From Nymphaea colorata (Eukaryota; Streptophyta; Magnoliopsida; Nymphaeales; Nymphaeaceae), in the NCBI RefSeq assembly GCF_008831285.2, contig NC_045145.1, positions 24,800,802 to 24,864,801 of the forward strand: a stretch of DNA of 64,000 nucleotides, written 5' to 3'. A model generated the notes under the pieces. That model did no database searches. It saw nothing but the letters and a program-made list of their open reading frames with translations, and was not told the DNA's origin. The translations under genes and the position numbers were made by a program. Position 1 is the first letter of the stretch. Each line of letters starts with the position of its first letter. This document shows, piece after piece, positions 12,303 through 24,842 of this stretch.

Positions 12303-12825
12303 TGCATGATACAGATTGAATTGCCAAAATCTCTTCGAAGCTACATATAGTCAAGTGGTCTTGCATGATATGTTGATTCTCTGTATGTCCTCGTGCTTGA
12401 AAGGTTTCAATCATTTTCTTTCTGTTTCCTGTTATTTTAGCAAATAGGGATGGGTAAAGTACCCAACTCTTTGGCTGATGCTGCTTGCTAAAGCATAAGC
12501 CTTCTGTTTGTTCCCTGTAGCATGAGAGAAGGCTTTGGACCTAAAGGAATCTGACTTTTGTGTTCTGGGATGTAATATAGGGTATGCATATAAGTTTATT
12601 GAGACTTTAGTTCTAAGTCTTCTGACTATCTTGCTCAAAGTGACCATGAGGGTAATTATTTTGGTGTTACCCTTGGCATAATTGTTGTAGAATAAGAACT
12701 GTTGCCATAATTGCGTCTGGTTCCTATCCCATGTGCAGCATGAACAGAAACATCTTGTTCGAATGTTCTTGCATCCAGGTGCATCTGTTCCTCTTGGAAC
12801 AGATGCTTGGTTGTCAATAATCAAC

Positions 12826-12900
12826 ATATATATATATATGTGTGTATATATATATATATATATACATATACATAGAGAGAGAGAGATAGAGAGAGATATG
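12826..12900. repeat. Compound (TA)n-(GA)n microsatellite
   Basis: Alternating TA interrupted by TGTG, followed by GAGAGA runs. Open frames across it are artefacts. Confidence 0.9.
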
Positions 12901-13375
12901 CATGGGTATGTGTGTATATAACTTCTTTATGTCGATATTCATTTAGCAGAATTGAACATATGGCAATTAATAAAAATAAAAAGCACATTTCCAGTTAATA
13001 ATTTGTTGTTAATATTACTGATCTTCTAGTAAAATTTTTGTATGTTTTCTTCCATAAAGTACTTGCAGGTCAACAGCAATCTTTATGTTGATGAACCTAA
13101 GGGAATAAAATTATAAAATGAATACAGATATAAGTATGTATCTATGTATACACACACACCAAGACACACACAAATATGCTTATGTAGCACCCATCTCTTA
13201 TTGTGTGTCTATTTGCTAGGTTGAAGAGCAACGAGGGATTTTCCATCTTCATCTATATTTTGCAATCTATCTATTTCTCAATGTTGTCTGAAGTATCTAT
13301 TTTTGTGGACTTGAATGTGAGCTTATGAATCTCTAACAATATGAAGTAACAGCATTCTTGGTCACTGTAATGACC

Positions 13376-13486
13376 AGCTATTTGTTATGAACCTCATGGT
13401 TTGGAACTTTTGACTTCAAATGATGACAAACTGCTAATTGATCTAACGACATCAGATCCACGGCTTCAATGTGTAGTTTCCGATGA
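13376..13486 (+). other. Isolated exon-like open segment, unidentified
   Basis: A plus-strand frame reads YEPHGLELLTSNDDKLLI and continues for about 35 residues with coding-like composition in otherwise non-coding DNA. The preceding CCAG could be an acceptor, but the following GTTCAT is a weak donor. A second short segment at about 12741-12778 (HEQKHLVRMFLHPG), bounded by GTGCAG and CAGGTGCAT, might belong to the same gene. I do not recognise a family, and this could be a decayed gene. Confidence 0.2.
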
Positions 13487-14099
13487 GGTTCATTTCTCTT
13501 TTCAGTTTCATTGTATTGCTCATGAGTAGTTTTATTGCTTTTCAATATTATTCTTGGATTTATACTTCATGTTTCTAGTCTACTCAAAAAGTATATCACA
13601 TGAGAGCATGGACATTATGTTCATACATTAAGCTTATTATCTCTTATTTTGGAGAGAAAATGTTATTTTCGTTTATACAACCTCTGTCTTCACTTCTTAC
13701 ATTAGTTGCTTGACTAGATTGGAATTGTTATACTCATTTAGCTCAGTATGAATCCCTAAAACCGATGCATGGCCAAGCTCAGCCAAACGATCATGGACAA
13801 ATAGAAACACATGTATAGAACGTTAACTCAATATTACAAAGTTGGTATGTTACTTCAACGTGGATTTTTAGGATAGGATAAATCTTAAACTTACTATTGG
13901 TATAATTAGTGTTTCAGGTTGATTAAACCATTGGTTGTTGGTTTTGGCAAGGTATTTTTTGTTTCAATCTTCCTTGATAATATTTTAGCCCATGATGCAC
14001 TCCAGTGGATCTGGTAGAATTTGGTGGCTGCATATGCTGAAATCTAAATTGTTTATCTTCCCCTTACTTGACCCGAATTGATGTGTTTGTTAAGCTGTA

Positions 14100-15310
14100 A
14101 GCTAGTCGTCCTCTTTGGCCAGCTCAGCAGTCTTGGCCCACCTGTTCGCCTCACACTGGTTGCCCCTTACCTTGGTATGAGGTGGTTCTCTCAAAACTCA
14201 AGGTATTCATGATGGGGCCGTTGGTTCCCAAGTCATATATGGTCACCCTTTCACCACCCTCCTCAAGGATCCTACTTATTCTTTCAAGGAGTCGGAGGAA
14301 TCCTTGCTGAGTCGCTTTAGCCGAGGGTTGCCAAGTGACAAGTTCAATGCCTGGTCCCCATCCAACAAAAATAAACAGGCTTGCATGGAGCTGTCGACCC
14401 TGCACCCTGTTTTCACAATGTCTGTAGGCAGCGCGAAGGGCCCTCCTGTGTTGACCCCCATTCGACCCCCTGCTGACTCAAGATGGCTTGAGCAGGAGCC
14501 AAACTGCTCCAGCAGTGTCGACATATCCTTTTACATTCACCGCAGTTGGTGGGGTCTCTTGGCAGGCATTGCCCTCACAGCCGGGCACAAAATGGAGATA
14601 GAGAGTGTGGGCTGCCCGCAGTTTCCCTTTAACAGGCTGGTTGTGCGATGAAAGAGGTAACAATTACACCTCTGCCGTTCTCCTTTGGCAGCTCCGGAAG
14701 AGCCACTGGTTCAGCTTCTTCTAGCAGGTCGTTGGCTACTTACACTCATGTAGCCGCCCATTTGGCTCCGCACGTGAAGCACTGGCCGTGCTTGAAATGT
14801 ACTCAGCTTTCCTTAGGAGACAAGTGTTGTAATCACTGGTTGAGGGCATTCCTTGGGTCCACTGGTGGCGGAATGCTCTCCTCGGTTGGTATGCAGTCGC
14901 TGGCCCTGGATAGCGTGGGCAACATCAACTGCATTTTTTGCTTGAAGAGACCAACCTATGTTCTCTTTTCCCGTTCCAGCTTGAAAGTCAGGGTAGTGTC
15001 CTGCCAGGCGTGAGGCTATTTCTCCTCCTTTGTCCTAACATTATGCTTTGAACGTGTGTCAGAGAGTCCACTGTGTCACCGCCCTCAAGTTCTGCTGAAG
15101 GTTCAGTTCTCTCCAATGCTGGCCGCATGGCAATTTCAGCCTTTTGGTCCGGGTACTCTCCCTAGGGGCATTGTGCACCTTGACCCCCATTGCACATTGG
15201 CCACCGTCGTCTGGTTCAACATGGCATCCTTTTCTTTGACCTATTATTCCATGTCGATGGCACTATCTTCAATTTCTCCGATGCAGAATCTACAACCCTC
15301 AATAAGCAAA
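14100..15310. other. GC-richer block of unknown nature
   Basis: Base composition rises well above the surroundings and long overlapping frames occur on both strands (for example 14304-14651 and 14648-15013 plus; 14151-14405 and 14276-14524 minus). None carries a motif I recognise. It may be a decayed retroelement coding region or a captured gene. Strand and function are undetermined. Confidence 0.3.
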
Positions 15311-17584
15311 ACAAAAAAATATTATGGAAAACTGGTTTTCACAATCATCGTACTCCCAAGTGGCACATGTAGAACTCATAATACAAACTTGCTGCTCTGA
15401 TGCATCTGATTCCCGAAATTTGATAACAGAGATGATAGCTGAAAAATGACTTGCTAGAGGTGACTAGATAAACAAGAAGAAACATAAATATACAGCGATA
15501 GCATACTTATCAAGCTTTGCATCTTTTGGCACAAGACCCAGATCTGTTTGCACTACACTTTCCTTTCCATAGCACAGTCTTTCAGGGCATGATTTTGTCT
15601 GATGATAAAAAGAGAAAAAGGAATAGCAACAATAAACATATATCAAATGCTCTTGAGATATTTAAACAACAAAAGTCACACTTGTTCAGAAGAAACGTCA
15701 ATGAGCTCACCTGCTTTAAGGTCCTGGCACCTTAAGAAAGGCTTTGAAAAGATTTTGAAGCAGGACACAAGAAAAGAGTTCAATAAAATAGCATAAAAGA
15801 AGACAAAGAATTAAGAAACAGTCAAAGAGGAACAAAAATTGTTGTCAATAAAAGAAGTGATGCTAACATTTATTCCTAAATCTAATCAGTCAGAAAAGAT
15901 TCAAACAATTAGCTGAAACAAAAACAGGAATCATCTGTGAATCAGAGAAAGTTAAAAATTGTATTGTTTATGATAAAAAGGTAAAAGAGAAAAAATAAAA
16001 AATTCAAAATATTGAAAATAATTAAAAATAAAAAGGACATGTGATCTATATTGATTCAAAGAGGGTTGATTTGGATCCATGGATTTCAGTACATGAAATA
16101 AAGTATAGTTCCAGCCATGGTCATTCTTGAACGGCTCAAAATCATGTCAAATTGCTGAATAGATGTGATAATACAATAATAGTAGCAATATTTATAATAA
16201 AAAAACCACTTAAATCAAACAAAGCCAACTTGTTCTTAGCTCACCAACAAATCACAGTATTATCATGTCAGAGAGGCATTGTGATCACCACCGATTAATT
16301 TAACATTACAAACACACCAATATATGGCTAGAACGGTCGATGCACATCATGTACTTAATAGGCAGCCAAGTTGGAGAAGAGAAAAACCAAGTAAGAACAA
16401 GACTGTCGTAAGTTAATGTGGGAAATATACAATAACATAATGGAGAATGCAGACAAGAAGGAAATGAACTTCAAATTTACATGACTCGATGAACATGTCC
16501 TGCTTGCAAGACACACCCAGAATGATGTCACTTGAAAGCAGATACTAGAGAGTAAATAAGTAATTAGTTTGGGAAAAAAAGAAATTAACATAACACCAGA
16601 AGAAAAAACAGTTCTTTATGACCAACTTAAGCATAAAATGCTTATTCATGTGCATATATTTCTAATAGAAGCACTAAATTAGCATGTGCTAGAGGAATGC
16701 AAAATGAAAAACTAATTGTTGAACATATTAACAATTAAAATCATCAACCTTTGAGCTGCATTGTCAGTCTCTTCATTATCTATGCATTTTAGCTCGTTTT
16801 CATCAAAGCCTGTGCCCAAGCAGGAAGTCTCAGGTGCTGTATACAAATTGGTGCCAAAGTCATCAAGTTATCCATATCAACATTCTGCAATTATCAAAAG
16901 AAGACAAAAATTTGTCATGGACTAGCACTATCAATCTTCCTTGTTTCCCAAAAACAGATAACATCATAACAAGACGATAAGGAAAAAGTTATCTAAAGCA
17001 TAATAATTTCCAGTTAGTTAAAACACCAAGCACTTATTCACATTTGCCTCTGTTCTTGGGACCAGGGTTAGTATGGAATCGGGAGCGAGTAGAGAGACCC
17101 CTACAAATTTTCAGAAGTAGGAACCAAGAAATGAACTGGAAGTGACCCAAAAGTACATCACGAAGCAAACGAGAGCCAAAGTAGCAAGTTAAGAAACAAC
17201 TAGCCAAAAAAAATATAACTTATAAACAAAGTCCAAACTTTTTACATAATTAAGTTTTAAGCTTGGGCAAAAATTTATAAAATAGGGTTTGATTATATTA
17301 GGAATCTAGATTTTAATGAAAAAGAAGCTTGCATCAGTTGCCTCAATAGGAAGCACAGTTCTGGTCACAATTGAAGCTGGCTTCTTTCTTTAAATAGTGC
17401 TCTCAAGACACTTCAAAAGCACCTTGCTTTTTGCTTTCCAATGTGCTTCCAAGCCCCGTTCGTAATTCTGCTACTCCTGCTTGGGAACAGTTTCCAAACT
17501 CAGGTGTTGTCACTGTGAGTGCGCTGGCCTTGAGGGACACCAAGAATGCTCAGTTACCAATCTTATAATGTTTAGCATTTATGT
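15311..17584. other. AT-rich spacer
   Basis: No gene identified. A minus-strand open stretch at about 16750-16890 preceded by TTGCAG looks exon-like and acidic, and could be a stray exon of the VAL-type gene further right, but shows no diagnostic motif. The rest is A-rich sequence with many short runs. Confidence 0.3.
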
Positions 17585-17974
17585 TTGTTCTGCATGAATA
17601 CTTAGTATATGTCATACATAATATGTATAAATCACATAGTTACCTACATGTTATATGTTAATGTATACAGATATTATAAATATACATATATCATATACGT
17701 CATATATTTTATGTATTATATATATATTATACATTTACATATACGTTACATAGTAATATACTACATTTATGATGTCATATATACATTATATACAATTATA
17801 TATAATATTTATGTAATATACATATATAAAACTACAATAGTTATATATACATATACATATAACTATATACTATTTATGTCATATACTATAATATGATATA
17901 CATACAACTATATGTACACATTATATACACAATATATTACATGTATTACATATATGTAATATACATAAATGCAT

Positions 17975-18031
<57 letters not shown>

Positions 18032-18110
18032 ATTATATATGTTACATAACATATATATACATATATAATAAATTATGTATTGCATATGTAATATAACATG
18101 TTATAAAGTA
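17585..18110. repeat. Long TA-rich simple-sequence tract with (GT)n core
   Basis: About 500 bp built almost wholly of TATA, TACATA and ATAT words, with a pure GT run at 18005-18030. Predicted Tyr/Ile-rich ORFs in it are artefacts. Confidence 0.9.
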
Positions 18111-18129
18111 AGTCACATGGTTGCACAAA

Positions 18130-18464
18130 CTATGGTGGCGTACCCGCACCGATGCGGGTACGGCCTGGCACATCACTTGACTCGATCAAACCTAATGGAT
18201 ACTCCTAACAGCATCTGTTATTCTTTTCTCTTACTTTTTTTCTTGTTTTCCTTCTCCTATCTTTTCCTCTTCTTTTTTTCCGTCCTCTCTCTCTCTCTCC
18301 CCCCTCCCCCAACATTTACTATATTTAATAAAACTTTGAATTTTGATGAGATTAAGGGAAGCTGGATAAAAAATTTAAAAGTATACACAAATAAAATTAC
18401 ATATATAACAAATAACGTGTATATATATATATGCTCTAGCCGCACCCGCACCCATGTGACATAG
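18130..18464. mobile_element. Possible third CTATG...CATAG transposon, decayed
   Basis: The segment starts CTATGGTGGCGTACCCGCAC and ends GCACCCATGTGACATAG, resembling the ends and GCGGGTGC-type subterminal words of the elements at 7496 and 42645. It contains a hairpin (GTACCCGCAC/GTGCGGGTAC type) near its left end. No clear 8-bp target duplication is visible. It sits exactly between two long TA-rich tracts. Confidence 0.35.
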
Positions 18465-18499
18465 ATGCATACTACATAACGTAGTTACATACTACGGAT

Positions 18500-18529
18500 A
18501 TATACAAGTGTAATCATATTAATTTATTA

Positions 18530-18576
<47 letters not shown>

Positions 18577-18845
18577 TATACATAAACACATTACATATAT
18601 ATGTATGTATATGCATAATATGTATAACATTTGAAACTATATATGTATGTACATATGTACTATAATATACTATAATATAATGGTATATACATATATGTGG
18701 AATATAATACATATATCTATTATACATGTGATATGTGTATACATATATAGTATGTGATATGTTAATATATGTATATAGATATACGTGGACATATATACAA
18801 TACATGTATGTAGTATATATTTTATAGTATACTGTACATGTCAAC
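18500..18845. repeat. Second long TA-rich simple-sequence tract
   Basis: Begins with a pure TA run (18533-18567) and continues as TACATA/TATGTA variants. Similar in character to 17585-18110. Confidence 0.9.
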
Positions 18846-21800
18846 AAATGAGTTTGAATGTGGACTGAGATATAAAATTACTGAGAACTTTGCCTCAGCA
18901 ACCAGCTTATAGTGTTCAGGTACTGCACAATATGCGAGAAAAAGAAAGAAGAGTTAGCAAAGAAGCTACATTGCAATGAGATGCACAGGCATAGCAGGTG
19001 AAAATAAGTAAACAACCTATCTTTGTCACAATTCTCTCTAAACGTTCAGCAAATGAAAGAGCTGCTAGTTATAGGTTTGCACAAGCATGGAGTCACATAC
19101 ATCAGTATGTACATGTGTACATGCAATTTTCAAGATTTTTCAGGAAAGCATTGTCAAATATAAAATATAAGTAGAAAGAAAAAGTAATAAAACAGCTGAG
19201 AAGATAACACTAATTTTCAAGATTTTCTTTTTGGTTTGTTATCTACATATGGTTAAAATGGGAATTATACAATATACATGTAAAAACAACTTGACCTTCT
19301 AAAAAACAGTTTTTAGTGGGAGGGGGTTTGCTTGACTCAGAATCATAATTAACTGAAGGAAGGCTTCTCAAAGAAACGTAGGTACCATCCACAAACTAGG
19401 CCTCACTCAGTAGCCTATTTACTTGGTTTCACCTACATCCTTCTTGTATCACTAGGAATGAAAACTTAGTCAAAACACAGAAATAAGGAATAGTTAATAT
19501 CTAAACATTGCACCATACACATCCACAGCAATGACAAACTAACTACCCTAGAGATTTTATAAAGAAAAGTCCACATGTCAACAGCATCGAAGTTCAATGT
19601 GGCTACTTTAATTTGTCTCAAAGTGAAGGAGCCAGAACGGAGGTCGAGTTTTCCAAGTTCTGCAAAAGTTGCATGTTTAGGTCAAGAAAATGGTGGGCTA
19701 TATAGAAACAAAATGAATGCCAAAGGCTGCAAAATAAGCATATGGGGTCATAGTCCAGCATTCCAAGGAGGACTACTTGAAAATGCACTACAAGAACTAA
19801 TGCAAATGGCGGGGTAGTGAGTTGGGTAAGTTGACTTCACATGGTCAATGTTCACCAATGCACGAAGAAACATAAAAATGAAGAACATCAGAAGTTAACT
19901 TTGTGCTGACATTACAAACTAATTTTAACAATGCAAATATAAAGTTTGTGTTCATAATCAGCAGAAAAAAACAAGTCACAAAAGCAAAGCATATTCAAAG
20001 ACAACAAGGTCTTAAAGCATGTGATTGCATGATGGAGAATTACCTCATTCTTCTTGGCTATGCAAGATTACCATGTTCTAGTTCGAATTAAACTTGCGAA
20101 CACAACATTTACGAAGATTTAGAAATCTCTCTCTCTCTCTCTCAAACACATGCCATGCATTCACAATCCGAGACCTTAGTACCTGAATAGGCATGACTCG
20201 AGATTCTTTCCAGGTTGCAGGATTTATGAACAGGGGTCACCTTGCGAAACTCAGAAAGTGTAGGTATTTGTCCACTTAGTAATTTAGTCACATAAGTGAA
20301 TGAGAGCAATAGAAAGATAAGTAGTCACATAAGTGAACATGACACTTGTAAAGCTTAGAGAAACAATGACCACTCCTACTTTTGGTGGATAGGCAAAGGA
20401 GCAAGAAGTATAAAATAATGTCACATAAAATTAGTTGACATCAAAGACGGGGCCACCCATGGCTTGGGATGTGCAAAGGCTCCACATGCAGTTTCTCATT
20501 TCAAAATTTGCCATATTAAAAAAAGGAAAAATGTTTTCTTAATGAATAGCAGTTATAAGAGAGTATAACAATTGCCATGTTTCTTTTGTACAGGTTGCAC
20601 ATAAACTTTGATATGGACAAGTTTTTATGAACACCCATCTTCTCATTGAAAATCCATTTCAGGCAGCAATTTCATCTTGTAGTGTGGATTTAGTTTTCTT
20701 TACAACAGATATAAAAATCTCAAGTCAACTTTTATTGGGACAAACTCCCAAAAAGAAGGCCCGTTAAGTGGCATCACCTTTCTGTCGTATTAAAAAAGAG
20801 TCTTAAAAAAGGCATTAATAATTATATTGTTCATTAACTTATTAAGTTATTCTTGTGTAGTAGTGCAATTTGTTATTCTATTAACTAAAACACATCTTCT
20901 GTTTCAGGAAAATCTTACGTGCAATGACATTTTATATTCTACTAAATGACAAGACAGTGGCCCTGTGGCTCAACTTTCTAACTTTGCCACTGATTTGCAT
21001 ATGAGAGAAAAAGACAAACCTGGTAGCTCTTCGCAATTTATATCTTCGAATGTACTCTCATAGAACCTCATAGGTGTTCTTGTGGGGCTAGTTGCCAAAT
21101 AAAATTTCCAGTAACCACTCAATCAGTGCACAAATGGCAAGCCCTCAACCCAATAGCCAACAATATCTAAAGAACTAGAAACAACATCGTCATTCCATGA
21201 GGCTAAGTTGGAAACCAGCACATCAATTTTGCTTCTCTTGCACCAATACTTGAGAGGTCCTACAAACAGCGGTTGAATAACTTAATTTTTTAAAAGTATA
21301 TCAAGAATACATAGTAGAAATATATAAAGGAAGCCAAATTCAACTATCTGCAATAAAAAAATGAAAAAAAAGAGATGAACCCCGTACATGTGCCATCACA
21401 AATTGAGCTTCATACCTAAACAAGTTTAATTATACAAAATCAAATGCAAATGCCTATCTAAAGTTTTCCAATTAATCCACAAATCCTGCAAAGCAACATA
21501 AGATTATAATTTCCAAAATTGCAATTGTACATTGATGCATAGGAGGAGTGACAAAATGCTTCTAATCCCTTTCTTCACAACCCCCTTCAACTGGCTACCA
21601 ATTTTAGGAGAAAATACAATGCATGCAGAACCAATGATCAAATCCTTATAGATCATCCTATTGCCTTCTTGTTCTACTGCACCATCAACAATTATGAAGA
21701 TAGGTAGAGTCTCCCCCACAAAAAAGCATATTCAAGTGTCCTATGCACTCAAGGACAAAGGGGCTAGCCTTTTCAAGAGGCTTGAAGTGAGAAACAAAAC

Positions 21801-21884
21801 AAAGTAAAGATATCGATGTAGAAGAAGTAGCAGGAAATATAGATGACTATAAAACTCTAGTATACACATGCATCCTTATATACC
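18846..21884. other. Intergenic DNA without recognised genes
   Basis: The frames at 19575-19817 (plus) and 21504-21719 (minus) have no known motif. A short (CT)n lies at 20127-20143. I see nothing further in this stretch. Confidence 0.4.
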
Positions 21885-22080
21885 TGGGTATAGCCATGAC
21901 ATGTGCAACTAACGTATCTGCATTTAAATAGAATCACAAGCTCAATGAAAAGAACACGACAGTCAACAATCAAACTGCAACTACTTTAACTAAGACTCAA
22001 ACAAGCATTGCATTCTGAACCACAGCACTATACTAAACTACAGCTAAGAAGGCAACAAGAAGAAAATTCAATTTAAACCC
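21885..22080. repeat. Diverged direct repeat, copy 1
   Basis: Shares GAATCACAAGCTCAATGAA, AACACGACA, CTTTAACTAAGA.TCAAACAA and CAAGAAGAAA phrases, in the same order, with 23375-23590. Confidence 0.55.
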
Positions 22081-23374
22081 AAACTTTAACGCATCCCGAA
22101 CTAAATCAAAACATCAAGAAAATTCAATTTAAAATGTGTTCTTCACAAAAAAAACATAAATTTCATAAGGACAACCAAATGTATTCATGTTCGACTTAGA
22201 GAAACTCGATTGGCTGTAGAAGAAAATGATGGACATGCACAAGGGAGATTCAACCCCTTCGCTCCCTCTCTCTCTCTTTCTCTCTCTCTCTCATGTATAG
22301 CCCCCCGACTTCAATCACTCCCATACCCTCCACGCCCCTCTCCTTTAGCACCCACCTAGCCTAGCTGAATCCCTACCAAGTCCCTAAGCACCCATGCACA
22401 TTATGCCTCCCTCCTTATTCTCACCCTAGAGGTCGCACCACATCCCGATCCTCAGACTCACCAAGGACTCCAAGAAAGAGTGACTTCTTGAGATCCTAAA
22501 GCAAGGACCTAGTGGCTGGGCAGCCCACTCCTTCTCACAGACATGAACAGGCTTGAGCTCTAACTCTAGAGGAGACCCAAGTGAGGAAGGGCTCCAACAA
22601 AATAAGGCAATCAAAAACCTTTCTAGATAATTTTCCTAGCAATAACAAACAATATATGCAAAATCACAATTCTCCCCACTAAACAAAAAGTCTAAAACTG
22701 TGTTGGTTGGAGTATTGGCCTTGATATGGATACAGATCCTTAAATAAATAATAGTAATAATAACTAGAAAATTTCACTAAAAAATTTGTAAAAATGTAAA
22801 ATTGAAAAATCTGTTTCCAAGATAGAATTCAAAAAACAAGAAATAGAGCTTAGTTTTCAAAAAAAAAATTTGTGAGAAAAAGAAACAGCGAAAGTTTAAC
22901 AACAATATATCAAAATACTCAAAGTTGAAAAAAAATTGAAATTTTGTCAGCTGATTTTCACACAAGAAACTTCAAACCAACAATCAAACCCAAATTCAAC
23001 TTTATCCCAGATCAGAACGTCATAAGTCTTCCGACTTTGAAATAGAGAATGATTTTTGTAGTTTTTATAGGTTTGCCAAATCATAGTTATACCTGTCTTT
23101 GTGAAGAGTTGATACCAAAACTAAATGTTGTATTGACTCAACGGAAACAGAGGACCTTCAAAAATACTGAATGCTTATGATATAAGGAATGTCAACGACC
23201 AAAGGCAAATAAGAAAAAACAAATCGATGACTAATATATGTTTGCAAAATAATTCAGCTAACTAACTAGGTTCGACCCATTCAGAAAGGCTTGACTAATG
23301 AAGAGAAACGAACACACAAAGTAAATACCAAGGCATAACAGCTCCAATATTCATATACATTCTAAAATATAAAT
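22081..23374. other. Intergenic DNA
   Basis: Contains a CT-rich tract at 22260-22295 and short A/T runs. The small frames on the minus strand (22426-22614, 22777-22965) show no known motif. Confidence 0.4.
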
Positions 23375-23590
23375 CGGTGTAACCATGCCATGCACAACAA
23401 ACATACATATTGAAAATCACAAGCTCAATGAAGAAAACACGACACTTAACAACCAGACACCAACCACTTTAACTAAGATTCAAACAAGCATGAAATCAGA
23501 AACTACCCACGTCCCCACTGCATTAGACTACAAATAAAATATTCACCTAAAGGCTGCCAGTCAAGCACCACAAGAAGAAAGTCTGAACAA
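23375..23590. repeat. Diverged direct repeat, copy 2
   Basis: Direct repeat partner of 21885-22080. Block order is preserved with many substitutions. Confidence 0.55.
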
Positions 23591-24842
23591 TTGACCTTCA
23601 ACAATAGTCTCACATGGTGAGGACTCTAGTTAACTGACGCACTGCATGAAACTAACTCTAAACTGAGCACCGCCGTAGGCTGGAATCACATGGAACATAA
23701 AAAAGGATACATACTGAACCTAGGTCTCAAAGTCTAAAGACTCTAAACCTGTTTGACACTCACCAATAAGACCTGACCTTAACACAATTCTAAATGGAAC
23801 CAAGTCCCAACCTCTAAAGGGAAAGTTCAATGGAGGACCCAGCAGCGTGGTGGACAGTGTGCTCGATAATGCTTGAAGATGGAACACCTTCTCTTACTCT
23901 CACTTTTGACACTTGAAAATTCTTTATGCCAGCTAAGAAGAGCAAACAAGAAGGAGGGATAAATAGAAGGAAATCTACCGCATGCTGGAGATGGGGGGTT
24001 GTTAAGATGAATGGTTAGATTGTTAAGATGAATGGTTAGATGGCTATCTGCCGGAAACACCACAGGGCCTTCTCAAGCATCTCCAACTTTTTAAAACAAC
24101 TAAACGTAGCAAGACTACAAGAAATAGATAGCTAGTATAAGATTATGTAAATGAAAAAAATCAAATCAAATAAAATCTAGAATCACATTTCAAAAAAACT
24201 ACTACCTAAACAGCGATGAGAAATAGGACCCATGAGTAAGGAGAGGGGATTATGTGTGATGCCCTTATAATTTGGGTCCATAAGGGAAACCAAATAAAAC
24301 ACGTGCTTACCCATGTTCTCTCTTAGTTTCCTTATTGCTCATCCACATCATCCCAACTTATCCAACCTATGTCTAGCTAGAAACCAAACTCGACTAAACT
24401 AAGAATCAAAATCAACTAAATATGTACTAAGTAGGGTACATTTACTTATACAGCCCACCATATGTAAGTATATATATGGTCATAACTCCTATACAGTTAT
24501 GACCAAATAACATGGTTATAGGGCTATGAACCTATTCTGATCATAATACTATATTCCAGTATGACATCTAATAACATAACACCAGTTGCCTTATATTAAA
24601 TGGGATACTACTCAAAAACAATAGTGCTATGTCTGGTAGAAAGCTTTGTCAATCGGTGAAGTTTGGTTGACTTGAACAGAAATCACAATCATTTTCTGAT
24701 TTATGTGCAAAGAAAGGAAACTCAACTTCGGAAAGTGTAAATTTAATGAGATGCACAAGGATGATTGAGAGGCTTCTTAGTTATTTGCGTGCCAAGCATT
24801 GCATGCACAAGCAAGAAGAAATGACCACGCTGTACACATTAC
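23591..24842. other. Intergenic DNA downstream of the VAL-type relic
   Basis: I searched here on the minus strand for the remaining B3 strands and the CW zinc finger expected after the last visible exon and did not find them. A perfect head-to-tail 21-bp duplication (TTGTTAAGATGAATGGTTAGA) occurs at 24000-24042. Confidence 0.4.

Noticed and set aside
16750-16890. Exon of the VAL-type gene downstream of B3
   Set aside because: The open minus-strand stretch is acidic and follows a TTGCAG acceptor, but lacks the CW-finger or other diagnostic residues.
17609-18096. Tyr/Ile-rich frames
   Set aside because: Pure products of TA simple-sequence DNA.
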